Assembly (NCBI GenBank): GCA_022478985.1
Contig: JAKSZP010014532.1
Location: forward strand, 152,753-216,752
Length of the DNA: 64,000 nucleotides
Direction of reading: 5' to 3'
Source: Massospora cicadina
Taxonomy: Eukaryota; Entomophthoromycota; Entomophthoromycetes; Entomophthorales; Entomophthoraceae
Shown: piece after piece, positions 1-10,510 of the stretch
Position numbering within the stretch: the stretch's first letter is position 1
Layout of the letters: the number at the start of each line of letters is the position of its first letter
Notes under the pieces: generated by a model
The model's database searches: none
The model's input: the letters and a program-made list of their open reading frames with translations, nothing else
Told to the model about the DNA's origin: nothing
Made by a program: the position numbers and the translations under genes

Positions 1-1645
1 ACTTCAAAAAGGAGGAGGTCCTCAATTAAACCTGTGTATTTTAACTTCTCTTGAAATGGTTAGGTTAAACTGGCTTTTAATATTTACTTTTAAGCAAAAC
101 TAATCCACTTTTTAAAACTAAGCAATATTTCCATTGTCATACATTATATCTCTCCTACTCTTGACATAACCTTGCCAAGGTTAAATTGATACCAAACATA
201 AGTAGATTATGCACCTTGCTTCTGATGATGTGCTCCTATACCCAGTTGGACTTTAGGTTTAATATAGATTAGGCTAACTTATTACATGTTCATCATTGAT
301 TTTGCTTTTATATTTGTTTATCATTATATACTAGCAGAGTTACCCAGAGTTGCTTTGGTTTATATATAGATAATTTGACTGATTAATTTTAAGTTCATAT
401 TATAAATAACATAAAACCACTTAATCATTAACATTGAACATATCAAACAAATTAATCACCAACCACATACCCAATTCAGTTGAATCTACCAAATTAGTAA
501 AAAACTACTAACCACTTAGACAAAACCAATTGCCTCTATTGAATTACCAATATCATTAAACCACTGAAAAAAGCCAAAGAACCTATCAAATCAATCAAAA
601 ACCACCAAAAACTCATTCAAAAATCAATTGAAGATTTGAAACAAATAAAATCTCACTAACTTCTTAGTTAAATAAGAATTAAGCTTTATCAAATTAATCA
701 AAAGTCACCAACTATCATCTAAATAAAATTATATATCAAACCAATAAAGAACCATCTGCAATAACCCAAAATTATTGGATCTATTGAATATTTCAGAAAA
801 GCATTAACCATTAAGCAGTTTCATTAACCCTATTGGATCATTCAAATGCCACCAAATTGTTAACCAAAGCATCTCTATATTTTAGGGGTCATATATGTGT
901 ATATAATGACATATCATTTTTTAAACTACTGAACAATTTCCATCTAGCTTGGCATAGATATTTTATAAATTAGAAGTAACTACTATAAAAAGATATTTCA
1001 AATCATAATAAGAAAAACAAAAATAAAGTAGTTATTTTTAAAGATGCACGGACAATAAATGGTCAAGCTATTATCCTTTAAATGTAAGTGCTTAAATTGA
1101 ACTTGATTGAAAACTACTCAAAAATGCAGAACTTACCATTTTATAATAAAACCCCAAAGTAAACACAGATACATGATCTTTTTATATAATTTTGAAAACT
1201 ATGTTGTCTCATCCTTTTATTTTTGGTTTTAAACTATCACTTGCAATATCAGTTTTAAGTTTCTATCAATATATAATATAAATATAAATATAAATAGATT
1301 TTTACAATTATATAGGATTGAATGAGATTGAGTCTTTCTGAATTTGAAATGATTTTCTTAAACATTATAAGTACTTAGTATTTAATGCACTGTCTGAGTA
1401 TGATCACTGTTTAATCAATCAGAATTGTCCTACCTGTTTAATACATTGCCTAAGCATAGCCACTGACCAATCAGATTAATGAGATCAAATACACACACAC
1501 TTTCCTATTTTACATTAGGAACTCCAGCTATTAAATTTGATGTTTCCCAAAAGAAAAATTCAATATATATAAATTTTGATATACAGAAACTTAATTTTTT
1601 TAATATATTAGGTTAGAAAAATCACTGGAATTTATTAAAAAATTA
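1..1645. other. AT-rich intergenic repeat filler, no gene
   Basis: No reading frame here has coding character. Positions 1-60 carry an AAAAAGGAGGAGGTC segment that recurs near 8010-8030 (AAAAAAGGAGGAGGTTCT), so the window starts inside a dispersed repeat. About 400-870 is a degenerate array of the ~47-bp unit described at 6940-7215 (units like ACCAATTGAACCTATTGAAT...ACCAACTGCTTA). A short (AC)n run lies near 1491-1500. Confidence 0.6.
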
Positions 1646-1662
1646 TGTATAGGCTTACATAC

Positions 1663-3556
1663 AATTTACAATTTATTTGAGGTACGCCAACCAGGGGATG
1701 GACAGTACTGAATCACAACACCCAAAATGACAAAATAAAACTACTAACCAAGTGGGAAGTGGAAACTGCTAACCCACCACGGCAGAGGGTGAGGAGGGGT
1801 TGGGGGTTGGTTTTCAGAAAGACCTGCCTCAATCATGGGATGTTGGTTACAGTGCCAGACCAGAGCAGAGAGCCAGGGCGTTGGGGCATCCGCATAGTGG
1901 GGGTGGAGGTCAGCGTAGTAAGAGTTTTCCACTTCCTCATCAAGATAATGATAGGAGAGTGATTCAACAAAAGCTGCAAGGAGAATTTCTGCTTCTTTGC
2001 AGGCTTCAGGAAGTTGGGTGAAAAGGGAGATACTGTGGTGGGTGATTTTGGCTGAGGGGTTTAATGAAGCAAGCGTTGCAACATTCATAATAGCAACTTC
2101 AGCATCATCAAATAGTTTTGAGATGTCACTGCAGGGAGATTCAGGGAAGTCAGGGGGAAGAAGAGGGTGGGCAGGCCATGCTGGAGCTGAGCCACTGACT
2201 GGGCCACCGCAGTGCGTAGTTTTGGGCACTGAGGAGAGGCCATTGCAGCTAAGGTGAGCTGGTGGTCACTTTGAAAGGGGGCTGTATTGGGCAGAGGAGC
2301 GAAATGGCGAGGGGTAGGGGTTTCATCAAAGTTGGGAAGGAAAAATTCTGCCTGACCATAATCAAGTTGGCAGAGAGGTTGACCTGTATGCTTACTAATG
2401 AGGACATTACCTGATTTGTCATTCTCAGCCAATATATCCCATGGATTTTGGTTCACTGGAATAGTGGCGTTCAAATTTGGGTGGGTGGGATTAGGTGAAT
2501 GGGCAGCTGCTTGGGTGCCAATGGTGGTCCAAGCATTGCTCTGATTGGCTGGGTGGATCTAGGTGGGAGAGTGAGGCTAGAGGTTTTGGGGGGCTGATTT
2601 TCCATGTGGGCCCACTGAATGATATTGGAGGGTGGGGAGGGGGCAGCAAAGAGCCCCATACTGAACCTCCAGAGGGGGCTCAGAAGCTGCAGCAGCAGAC
2701 TTGGCCTGAGGGCACGCTTTTTTGAATGGTCAAGGCCAAAGCAGAGGGAACAAATCTGCCTACCATTATCAACCCAAGCCCAAAAGAAATGATCAGGCGC
2801 TGCAGCCACACTAGTGCAGGGTGGGATTTGTTGGGCTATAATAGGGTGGTGTGGGATGATGGTGGCTGTTGCATGAGGAGCAGCAAGGCGCTCCACACCA
2901 GATGGAATAGCAAAGATGAGGTTGGGCTGAGTGCCATAAGCCATGAGCCCCGCAACCAACTGGGCATACAAAACCTGGGGTGGAAGGTGGGATGGGAGAT
3001 TTGCAAAGGATACCACCAGCATGGTGTCTGAAGGGAGGTGAGTATGGGTTGTGGGAATGGGTTTTTTTTATAAATTAGAGGAGTTTGTGCTGCCACTTCA
3101 GCATCCTCCTCATATTGGAACCCAACGTCAAAGTAGCCCTTAAAAGGGCGGAAGTCTATAAAGCCAGCTGGCACAAAGGCCGCAGTGGCTAGATCAATAA
3201 TTGCCTTATCAGCATATGGGAACAAATGCCCATAGTCCACTCTGAGGCAATAGCAAATGGTGGAGTGAGGGAGGGCGAGAGGATGGGGGTGAGAAGGGTG
3301 GACGCGCGCCAGGTGGAGCACTAAGTCCTGTGGGGGGACAAAATGGCTGGAAGCAGTGGGTGGGCTGTTTGAGCCCATCTGAACGCACTTTCGCGCGGGG
3401 CGGAAAATGTTAGGCAGGGGTGCACCGCTGCCCCACACTGGGGTGGCAGGCAGCGGAGCCAAGACATCAAAGAATAGGTTTGGGCAGATGGCTGTGGATA
3501 AATAAAACTTAAAGTTAAAATTGCTCAAAAGTGACTTTGAGCAGTAAAAGAAACCT
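1663..3556 (-). mobile_element. 1.9-kb gag-only (HAL1-like) retroelement, copy 1
   Basis: This is a discrete 1894-bp insertion flanked by a perfect 17-bp direct repeat, TGTATAGGCTTACATAC, at 1646-1662 and 3557-3573. A duplication of that length is typical of target-primed LINE-type insertion and not of LTR elements, whose TSDs in this window are 5 bp. The element holds one gag-like reading frame and no reverse transcriptase. Its 3' end, read on the minus strand, finishes GGTTGGCGTACCTCAAATAAA, which is the same tail as the SINEs and the LINE at 15147. Copies 2-4 at 12156, 26540 and 53215 have the same size and ORF. It is best explained as a non-autonomous ORF1-only derivative moved by LINE machinery, analogous to mammalian HAL1. 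Confidence 0.85.
1744..3528 (-). pseudogene. Gag-like zinc-knuckle protein of the gag-only element (frameshifted)
   Basis: About 595 codons are readable, broken by at least three frame changes (near 3060, 2472 and 2085-2229). The N-terminal third has a conserved core containing LFPYADKAIIDLATAA, then PAGFIDFRPFKGYFDVGF. The middle carries a zinc-knuckle-like segment, ICSLCFGLDHSKK, whose last Cys is lost here; copy 3 keeps C-x2-C-x4-H-x4-C. Further on are NPWDIL and SDHQL motifs that recur in copy 2. No protease, RT or endonuclease signature occurs. It probably encoded an RNA-binding ORF1/Gag protein. The exact family is not recognised, and conservation of motifs between copies is the main evidence that it was coding. 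Confidence 0.75.
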
Positions 3557-3573
3557 TGTATAGGCTTACATAC

Positions 3574-5010
3574 TAAAATAACATTTTGGTAATAAATAAA
3601 AGAAAACCATAAGCATTTATTTGTTAAAACTCAATGTATCTATTTAATAAAAAGTATGTATTGTACAGTATTTAATTATTTTTTTTAAAAATTGTTTGTA
3701 TTTAAAAAAGTAGAAACTTATATATTGAAAACTTCATGGGTCTTGAAAAATTAATAAATGGAGATTTTTGATATATAGAAGTTCAATATACAGAGGTCCT
3801 GCTTTATATAAATAGATATCATAGATAGATTGTGGTATTACCTGGTATTGCTAGATAGATAAACAAATAATTTGAAATAAAATTTTAAATTATATATCAT
3901 AGATAAACTAACAAACTTCTTAAATAAAACAATCAAACATAAAAATCAGCTAATTACTAACTGCTTGGTAAACCTAAATTAAACTTACTAAAACAACCAA
4001 AAACTACCAACAACTAATTAAAACAAAATAATCTTATCAAATCAGCCAATCACTAATCACTTACTAAAACCATCAAGCTTAGTAATCAACTTAAAAACCA
4101 CCAACTGCTTGGCAAAACCATCTAAACTAATAAATTAACTAAATATGTAACTGCCTAACCATAATGTTACAAAATACCATTAAGATATATAAAAATTTTA
4201 CCTTTTACATAAAACTTTCTATTTACTATTATAAAACAATTGTACTAATCCAAAACATTTGTGGGCATGCACACAACAGCTCACCAAAGTTTCATTATGA
4301 CTGTATTAAGTAGTATAGGAATGCATATGTTTCAAACAATGGATCAGATAAAGAAACATTCATTTTTACTTGCTTTCCTTTAAATCACAATCTTGTTTGT
4401 TCTGGAATCTTGGGACAAATATACCACACCTAGAATTTTTCTAGCTAGTACAGGTTTCGAACTTGAAACCTTGTCCTGGAATCTTACATCCTTCATTTAA
4501 CACACTTCCTGGCATAACCTGTTGAAATTTCATAGTTACTAAGGTTGGATGACAATACAATATTCCATTAATTTTTATTTTAATAGTAAAAGAAAAAGTT
4601 TTATATGTATAAAGTGATAATTTTATGTTACTCATGGTAAATGGTATATTGTTACAGCTAAGAAGTATGATAGTTAATTCAATAGGTTAAATGGTTTCGC
4701 CAAGTGGTTGATAGTCATTTCGCTAATTATTAAAGTAATTATTTTGATAAGTAGCAAGTGATTGTCTGATTTGATAGTTTAAATGGGGTTATCAAGCGGT
4801 GGGTGGTTTTAGGTTGATTCAATAGGTCCAATTAGTTTTTGGTGAATATTTAATAGTTTTTAGTTTTTGGTGAATAGTTAATAGTTTTTTATTTAAGATT
4901 TTTCAACTTTAAGAATATTTACAATGGTAAAGGTGTAAGCTGACAAAATATTAGAAAAGCAAGGCTAAAAGGCCCAGAATATATTTATGTTCTCTAAATT
5001 ATTATATATA
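3574..5010. other. AT-rich filler with minisatellite-like repeats
   Basis: No gene is visible. Positions 3935-4160 hold plus-strand units of the ~47-bp repeat (ACCAACTGCTTGG, AAACCATCTAAACTAA). Positions 4670-4900 hold the same repeat in reverse complement (GTTTTTGGTGAATA, CAATAGGTTAAATGGTTT). Positions 4405-4470 carry a short dispersed repeat listed separately. Confidence 0.55.
4405..4472. repeat. Short dispersed repeat with a tRNA-like B-box
   Basis: GGGACAAATATACCACAC, then a T-rich stretch, TAGC and GTACAGGTTTCGAAC, recurs at 14222-14281. The GGTTTCGAACTTG part resembles an RNA polymerase III B box, so it could be a remnant of a second SINE family. No A box was identified. Confidence 0.4.
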
Positions 5011-5030
5011 AGAAAATAATATTTAATAAG

Positions 5031-5577
5031 GGAGGATACCCCAGTGGTAGAGTATGGACCCTCTACCACTGCCTCCCGAGTTCGATCCCGATAATGGACT
5101 TTGGGTAGGGGACGATTTTGACTGTGTTGGTTTTGCGCGCCAATGCCCCGAACCGAGATAGCGAATAGCAAAGGCGGTCCATGGAGTTCCTGGCCTATCA
5201 TACGCCGCGCATGCCGCGCATGGGGGTTTTCCGGGTTTTATCCTCCTTTCCCATTTTCTTCACTTCCCCTCATCGGTGCGGTACCGTCCCCAGGTCGGCC
5301 CACCTCGAATAAAATTTAAAATTTAAAATAAGATTTAATGCCTCCCCGAGTTCGATCCCGGTAGTGAACTTTGGGTAGGGGACGATTATGACTGTGTTGG
5401 CGTTGCGCACCAATGCCCCGAACCGAGATAGCGAATAGCAAAGGCGGTCCATGGAGTTCCTGGCCTATCATACGCCGCGCATGGAGGTTTTCCGGGTTTT
5501 ATCCTCCTTTCCCATTTTCTTCACTTCCCCTCATCGGTGCGGTATCGTCCCCAGGTCGGCCCACCTCGAATAAAATT
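5031..5577 (+). mobile_element. tRNA-derived SINE, dimeric insertion
   Basis: The first unit (about 5031-5324) has a tRNA-like head, a ~200-bp body and the tail CCACCTCGAATAAAA. The second unit (about 5340-5577) is the same sequence lacking the first ~40 bp of the head. The pair is bounded by AGAAAATAATATTTAA at 5011-5026 and AGAAAATAAGATTTAA at 5578-5593, a 16-bp TSD with one mismatch; AAAATAAGATTTAA occurs again between the units at 5325-5338. It keeps CpG sites (GCCGCGCATG) that are lost in the other copies, so it is probably the youngest. It is noncoding; mobilisation by the LINE at 15147 is inferred from the shared tail. Confidence 0.85.
5037..5090 (+). promoter_or_regulatory. RNA polymerase III A and B boxes of the SINE
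   Basis: TACCCCAGTGGTAG (5037-5050) matches a tRNA D-arm A box and GAGTTCGATCCCG (5078-5090) matches the T-arm B box. The ~40-bp spacing is tRNA-like. GTGGTAGAG at about 5044 and CTCTACCAC at about 5061 can also pair as a hairpin. The second unit of the dimer keeps only the B box. Confidence 0.75.
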
Positions 5578-5593
5578 AGAAAATAAGATTTAA

Positions 5594-7315
5594 ACATATG
5601 TGCTAACTTAACTTGTAGCAAATAGCAATAAAGGTAATTCGTTTAATTTAACTTAGTTTAATAAGAGTACTTAGTTTATTTATTATTTATACAATCAAAT
5701 TGAATTAATCTATAATAAATTCTACTTATAGAGCTTTTGAAATAAAAAAATAAACAAGTTATTTATATAAATTTAATGAAGTAAAAGAATTAATTAAAAT
5801 GAGTTAAATATATAAATTGAATGAAATAAATTAATTAAATTAGATGATAAAAAAGTTTGAGCTGGGAATCAAACCTGCAACTCTATCTTAATTTTAACCT
5901 TAAGATTAACCATTAATTGTTTATTGTTTATGGTTAGTTTTTAGGTAAGAAATTTGGTAAATAAATCAATTTATTTAATGATCCTCAACCACTTAGGTAA
6001 AAAGTTAAACCAATCAGATCAATGGGATCATACATACATACACACATAATTTTCAATTTTATATATTAATTATAGATAGATTGTGATATTACCTGACATT
6101 GCTCAGGTTTAATAAACAAATGTTTCAAATTGAGTATTTTTAAGATTTTATATCATAGATAAACCACTAAACTGCTTAGGTAAAGCCATTAAACACACCA
6201 AAATTAACCAATCACCAACTGCTTGGTAAACCTCAGCTAAACTTATCAAAACAATCAAAATCCACCAATAACTTACTAAAACCGATTACCTATTGAAAAA
6301 CCAATCACTAACCACTTACTTAAACCATCAAGCTTATTAATCAACCTAAAACCACCAGCTGCTTGGCAAACCAATTAAAAATATTGAATCAGCCAAATAT
6401 CAGATTTCTCAGCCAATAACAATATACTGTCTACCATTAAAAATATAGGATTTTTACTTTTCACATCTAAAACCTTTTATTTTACTATGAATTTTCAAAA
6501 ATCCTTTCTTAGTGCTCACCTACATTATATAAAGAACCCATGTGCAAAATTTCATGCTTCTAGACCCACCAGTTTAGGCTGTGCGTTGTCTGTCAGTCAG
6601 TTAGTGTTAGAGTATTATTAAGTAGAATAAAAATTTTATAAATCAAAGGTGGTCAATTGTGAGTCTAGTCTATCACTGGATAAACTTAATTCTGACATAG
6701 ACAAATCTGTAGCTTTGAATCAACTTTTTATATTAAGATTTATTAAAAGTTTGGGACCATCTAATACTAAAAAAAGATTTATTAAAAGTTTATGATGGTC
6801 AATTGTGAGTCTAGTTTATCACCAGTTAAACTTCCTTGACATTGGCAAGTTGGTAGCTTCAAAGCAACTTTTTTTTATTTAAATTTTTAGAGTCAATGAT
6901 GGTTGATTATGAATCTAAACTTTGTTAGATAAATATCGATAGGTTTAAAGTAATTAAACCCATCAACTTAACAAAGTAAACATAAAACTGTATAGTAAAA
7001 CCATTGAATCTGTCAAAACAACTAAAAATTACCAACGACTCAACTAAACTAATTGAACCCATTGCATCAGCCAATCACCAAATGTATACAGAAACCAGTG
7101 AGCCTATTGAAATGACCAAATAACTGCCAACTGCTTATCAAAACCAATGAACCTAATGAATTGATAATTACTATCTGCTTACTCAAAATTATTGAGCCTA
7201 TCAAATTTCAAATAACAACAAAATCACACAACCAAAATGATATAAATATTGCCCTTAACCTTTAGATATCATTGATAAATTCTATTTATAACTTTTAATT
7301 ATCTTTTATAATTAA
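5594..7315. other. AT-rich filler with ~47-bp repeat arrays
   Basis: No gene is visible. Repeat units occupy about 6180-6420 and 6940-7215. On the minus strand at about 5853-5882 GTTGCAGGTTTGATTCC resembles a tRNA T-arm/B box; without an A box or cloverleaf I do not call a tRNA. Confidence 0.5.
6940..7215 (+). repeat. Degenerate ~47-bp minisatellite-like array
   Basis: Consecutive units start near 7033, 7079, 7125 and 7172. Each has the form ACCAACTGCTTA...AAACCAATGAACCTA...ATTGA, spaced 46-48 bp. Related arrays lie at about 400-870, 3935-4160, 6180-6420 and 11955-12145 on the plus strand, and in reverse complement at 4670-4900, 10540-11260 and 14920-15060. Confidence 0.55.
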
Positions 7316-7319
7316 GAAA

Positions 7320-8190
7320 ATGAAGATCAGCCTAAGATGGTTCCCAATATTCATAAATACTTTTGGCAAGTTTAGTTATTTTTTAGTATATTTATTTGTG
7401 AGATAATATATATAATATATGCACAATGATTTTTTATATAAAAATAGTGAGGATTAAAAAATTATATAAAAATAGTGGTTTTTTAGATGAAAATAGAAAA
7501 AAGAAACACCTTTAAAAGGAATTAATTTTTGAGGAAAAGTTTAGCTTACAATTTTTTAGAAAAAACTGAATTAAATTTTTTTGGGAAAAAACAGAACCTT
7601 CTTCAAAAAAGGCTCTAAGGAGTATGAAATAATTAAGAAATTATGAATACTCAATGAATCATCTTTGAAGTTGGCACCATATTCCAACCAGTTTTATACC
7701 TTTGCTCCAAATAGAAATTAGAGATTATATTGGATTAGGTCCAAGTGTAAACTATAAGCAGCTAAAAATATACAGTGGTGAGTATATATATTATAAATGG
7801 GTGTTACAAGTTATTTAGAAATGTGGCGCTAAAAAATCAAAAATAGTTTCATTGAGTATTCTTGATTTCTTAATTACTTCATACTTTTAGAGCCTTTTTT
7901 AAGGAGATTCTTTACCCCCAGTTTTATATAATTAAGAAAATAAAAAACAGTCTAATATGTTTTTGATGTTCATAAATATTTGTGCCAAGTTCGGCTATTT
8001 GTTAACCAACTTTAAAAAAGGAGGAGGTTCTCATTTTTACCAGTATATATGTTTTTTATGTTTGTGTATGCATTACTTTGAAATTAGAGGACCAATTTGG
8101 ATATACCTTTAATATTTTTTTATGAAATAACATATATAATATATACAATGAACTTTATTTTTATATAGAAATAGTGAGCTTTTAAAAATC
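7320..8190. repeat. Imperfect direct repeats flanking the MITE-like element
   Basis: ATAATTAAGAAAAT plus the following ~75 bp at 7316-7400 recurs at 7927-8000 (both contain TTCATAAATA...CCAAGTT or GCAAGTT). ATATATAATATATGCACAATGA at about 7408 recurs at about 8141, each followed by AAATAGTGAG. This may be a duplicated segment around the foldback at 7601-7906 or fragments of a larger element. Confidence 0.4.
7601..7906. mobile_element. MITE-like foldback element, intact copy
   Basis: The left arm (7601-7658) and right arm (7848-7906) are imperfect inverted repeats of about 58 bp. Both contain AAGGCTCTAA and ATACTCAATGAA when the right arm is reverse-complemented. The ~190-bp centre has no ORF. 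A second copy at 8836-9060 plus 10436-10510 shares arms and centre. A TIR-bearing, non-coding 306-bp unit in at least two copies fits a MITE; the transposase family is unknown. Confidence 0.65.
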
Positions 8191-8433
8191 ATATGGAGAC
8201 AAGTGGTTTACCCAACGCTACTCAAGTTTTTTATGAGCTCACACTGACAGCCTAAAGGCTGTTCCAGCACTATGCTTAATCCACTTAGACTAATAGCTTT
8301 GCTGTTGCCCTCATGGCTAGTAAGCTGGTTACCCTAAATCTATTTATAAATATAATAAGCTACTTAAAGCTCTAACACTTGTTTATGCTTAGTTTTAGGT
8401 GAGTAATTAGGTAAATTATTTGATAATATTTTC

Positions 8434-8710
8434 CAATGCTCACTCAATTGCACAAATAGATTGAACCATCTGACTTAATAATTCAGATTTTCTATTATTT
8501 GCCAAATCTCACCCACTCACCTGAATAGATTAACTTATCATACTTGATGCTTTAATCTTTGATAATATCTGCCAATTCTTACCAACTCACCCAGATGTTA
8601 AACCTATCAGATTCATTAGTTTCAGATTTGATAATTTTCACCAATTCTCACCTAGTCACCTAAATAGATTGAACTTATCAGACCCAATGGTTTCAGATGT
8701 CAGTCATTAA
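8434..8710 (+). repeat. Tandem repeat, four ~69-bp units
   Basis: Units begin near 8434, 8503, 8573 and 8642. Each reads roughly CCAATTCTCACC, ACTCACCTAAATAGATTGAAC, TTATCAGA and TTTCAGATTTGATAATTTT, with many substitutions. It is distinct from the ~47-bp repeat. No coding function is visible. Confidence 0.55.
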
Positions 8711-9060
8711 ATGAATGTTTTTATTAAATAAACAGTAATTTTAAAAAATGAAAAAAGAACCAACTTTAAAAAATGCACTATTTACTTGGAAAAAAGAACT
8801 ACCTTTTAAAAATTTTTTAGAAAAAAGAACTGCTTTACAAAAAAGGCACTAAAAAGTATGAAATGATTTATAAATATATGAACATAATAAAAACTTTTTA
8901 TAGTTGGCACCTTATTTCAAACTGCTTTATAGAGATTTGCTCACATTATAAATTAGAGCTTATATTGGATTTGGTCCAAGTGTAAACTATAAGCAGCTAA
9001 GAATATACAGTGCTGTATATATGTATCATAAAAGGTTTTTAAGTTAGTTTAAAATATGGC

Positions 9061-10435
9061 TGTAAGTCCCAGGGAATGTCCCTTGGCTCTTGATTGGGCC
9101 ATTTTCCCATTCCCAAATAAAAGACACCAAAGAGGATGGTGGTACCCCTCATTACTCAGGGCAATCTTGCTCATGTAGTAGACGAGTGATGGGTAACAGC
9201 TCTTCCACTTCAGATCCCACCCCCAGCACCCACACTGACCTCAGCAGAACTGTTGTGGGGAATTAGAAAAATCTGTGCTGAGATTGTCAAATTGAAATTG
9301 GTCAGATCTAATTTGAGTGGCAATATGGCCAATGCCCAAATCTCAAATGGCTGGAAAAGCATAAAGACTGAGGTATCAGACAGAACGCCTGACAGTTCCA
9401 ATTTGATCAATAAGCCAATAGAACTAACATTGGGTGTCATCAACAAGGGTTTGAAGCCCTCTGTTGGCAATTTGGGCATTGCAGCTGATGTGATGCCATT
9501 GACCAAATGGATGGTTCAGCAACTGAGCGTGGGCGGGTTGGGCGTCCTGAACCCAATCCCAACCAAATGGACCCACCCCTATGTGGGGTGGCCTTGGGGA
9601 TTCCCATCGCTCGTTGGGCTAAAGGCTATCATGCCAACCATTGGAAACGTAGCCAAGCCCCAGTTTGGACATTTGAGGTCGAACTGACAGCGACTCAGCC
9701 CACCACTGAATTTTGCAATGTCAGTTTTCAAGGAACAAACCTGCCCACTCTCAAACAATTTGCCAGTTAGGTCAAAATTGTGGGACTGATCCCATCTTGT
9801 CACTACCCCAATCAACCACTATTTAATCAGTTGCATAGCACTAAGAAAATTGTTGGTTGATTTTCTTTTTCTTTTCCTTTAATAAAACTTTACCAAAAAA
9901 CTAAAAAACAAATTTTATTATTTCTTCTGACTGCATCCCTGATAGCATTTCCATGATGGCCTGTCAGCCCATATATCAGATGGGCTCTACCAGTACTCTT
10001 GGTCACTATGGCCCCCTCCATCATCAATTAGGTCCAGCAAGTCCATTATTTTTGGCTCTACAACCCCATGATCACTAACTTCCAGCAGCAATACATGGGG
10101 ATCTTGTGGCCATATGTCCACCAATTGCAAGAGAGAATTTGTCTCCTTGCCACCCCAGTTGAGATGGCACCATATACCAAGGATCCTATTGAGACTATCT
10201 CAGTGATTCTACCCCTGCAGCAAGACCCCCTGGGTTGGAAGTAGGTTCAGTGTGATTTTTCATCTGGGATCATTCTCACCATGTTGTTGCACCAACGTTT
10301 TGTCATTTCCCAATGCCCATCTTCATAACAAGTCATCTAGTCAGCAATGCCTCTGGCATTCTGGCTTGCTTTTTGGGTGCTTATGCATCCCAACTGTCAA
10401 GTTGGTCTAAACTTCTTCTGCCATTTCTATATTAA
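9061..10435 (+). repeat. Solo LTR, B-type chromovirus family
   Basis: It starts TGTAAGTCC like the B LTRs and is flanked by the 5-bp duplication ATGGC (9056-9060 and 10436-10440). The intact MITE confirms the target site. It carries the family signature: TATTTAAT at 9820-9827, 32 nt before GTTGGTTGA at 9852, then AATAAA. The 3' terminus (TATTAA) has lost the expected CA. At 1375 bp it is longer than the B LTRs (about 1.11 kb). Confidence 0.75.
9121..9770 (+). pseudogene. U3-encoded ORF of B-type LTR (pol C-terminal extension)
   Basis: The frame reads PLITQGNLAHVVDE, then IPPPAPTLTSAELL, and continues openly as 144 codons from 9253 to 9687, with GVLNPIPTKWTHPYVGW near its end. The same protein pattern is found in U3 of B (31660-32404) and F (61430-62120), with LITQGDLAHVVDKSW and GILNPF.TNW..PYLG. 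No known domain is recognised. In the intact B element this frame is continuous with the polyprotein end, so it is read as a C-terminal extension of pol that lies in the LTR. The run between 9140 and 9253 is interrupted by at least one stop. Confidence 0.55.
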
Positions 10436-10510
10436 ATGGCGCTGACTAAAAAATGTTTTTATTGATTATTCATACTTTTATCAATTATTTAATACTTTTT
10501 AGTAATCTTT

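Larger units (their letters stand above)
8836..10510. mobile_element. Second MITE copy, split by a solo LTR
   Basis: Left part 8836-9060 matches 7602-7830 of the intact copy, including the shared GGTCCAAGTGTAAACTATA segment. Right part 10436-10510 resumes with GCTGACTAAAAAATG and a TIR arm (ATACTTTTTAGTAATCTTTTG). The intact copy reads GTGGCGCTAAAAAATC at the junction, giving an empty-site comparison for the LTR insertion. Confidence 0.65.

Noticed and set aside
1744..3022. Plus-strand reading frames opposite the gag-only element
   Set aside because: They are shadows of the minus-strand ORF; only the minus-strand protein is shared by the other copies.
1663..3556. Gag-only element as a piece of an LTR retrotransposon
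   Set aside because: TSDs are 15-17 bp instead of 5 bp, no LTRs flank it, and four copies have the same ends.
5037..5090. A functional tRNA gene
   Set aside because: A and B boxes are present but the arms do not fold into a cloverleaf, and the unit has a SINE body, tail and TSD.
5853..5882. Minus-strand tRNA at a T-arm-like sequence followed by a T run
   Set aside because: Only the B-box part fits; no D-arm, anticodon stem or acceptor pairing was found.
400..7215. CRISPR-like array from the regular ~47-bp repeats
   Set aside because: Units are degenerate, occur on both strands, lack unique spacers, and the DNA is clearly eukaryotic.
9253..9687. Host gene encoding a 144-residue protein
   Set aside because: The same protein pattern lies in U3 of elements B and F, and the ORF is inside a TSD-flanked solo LTR.
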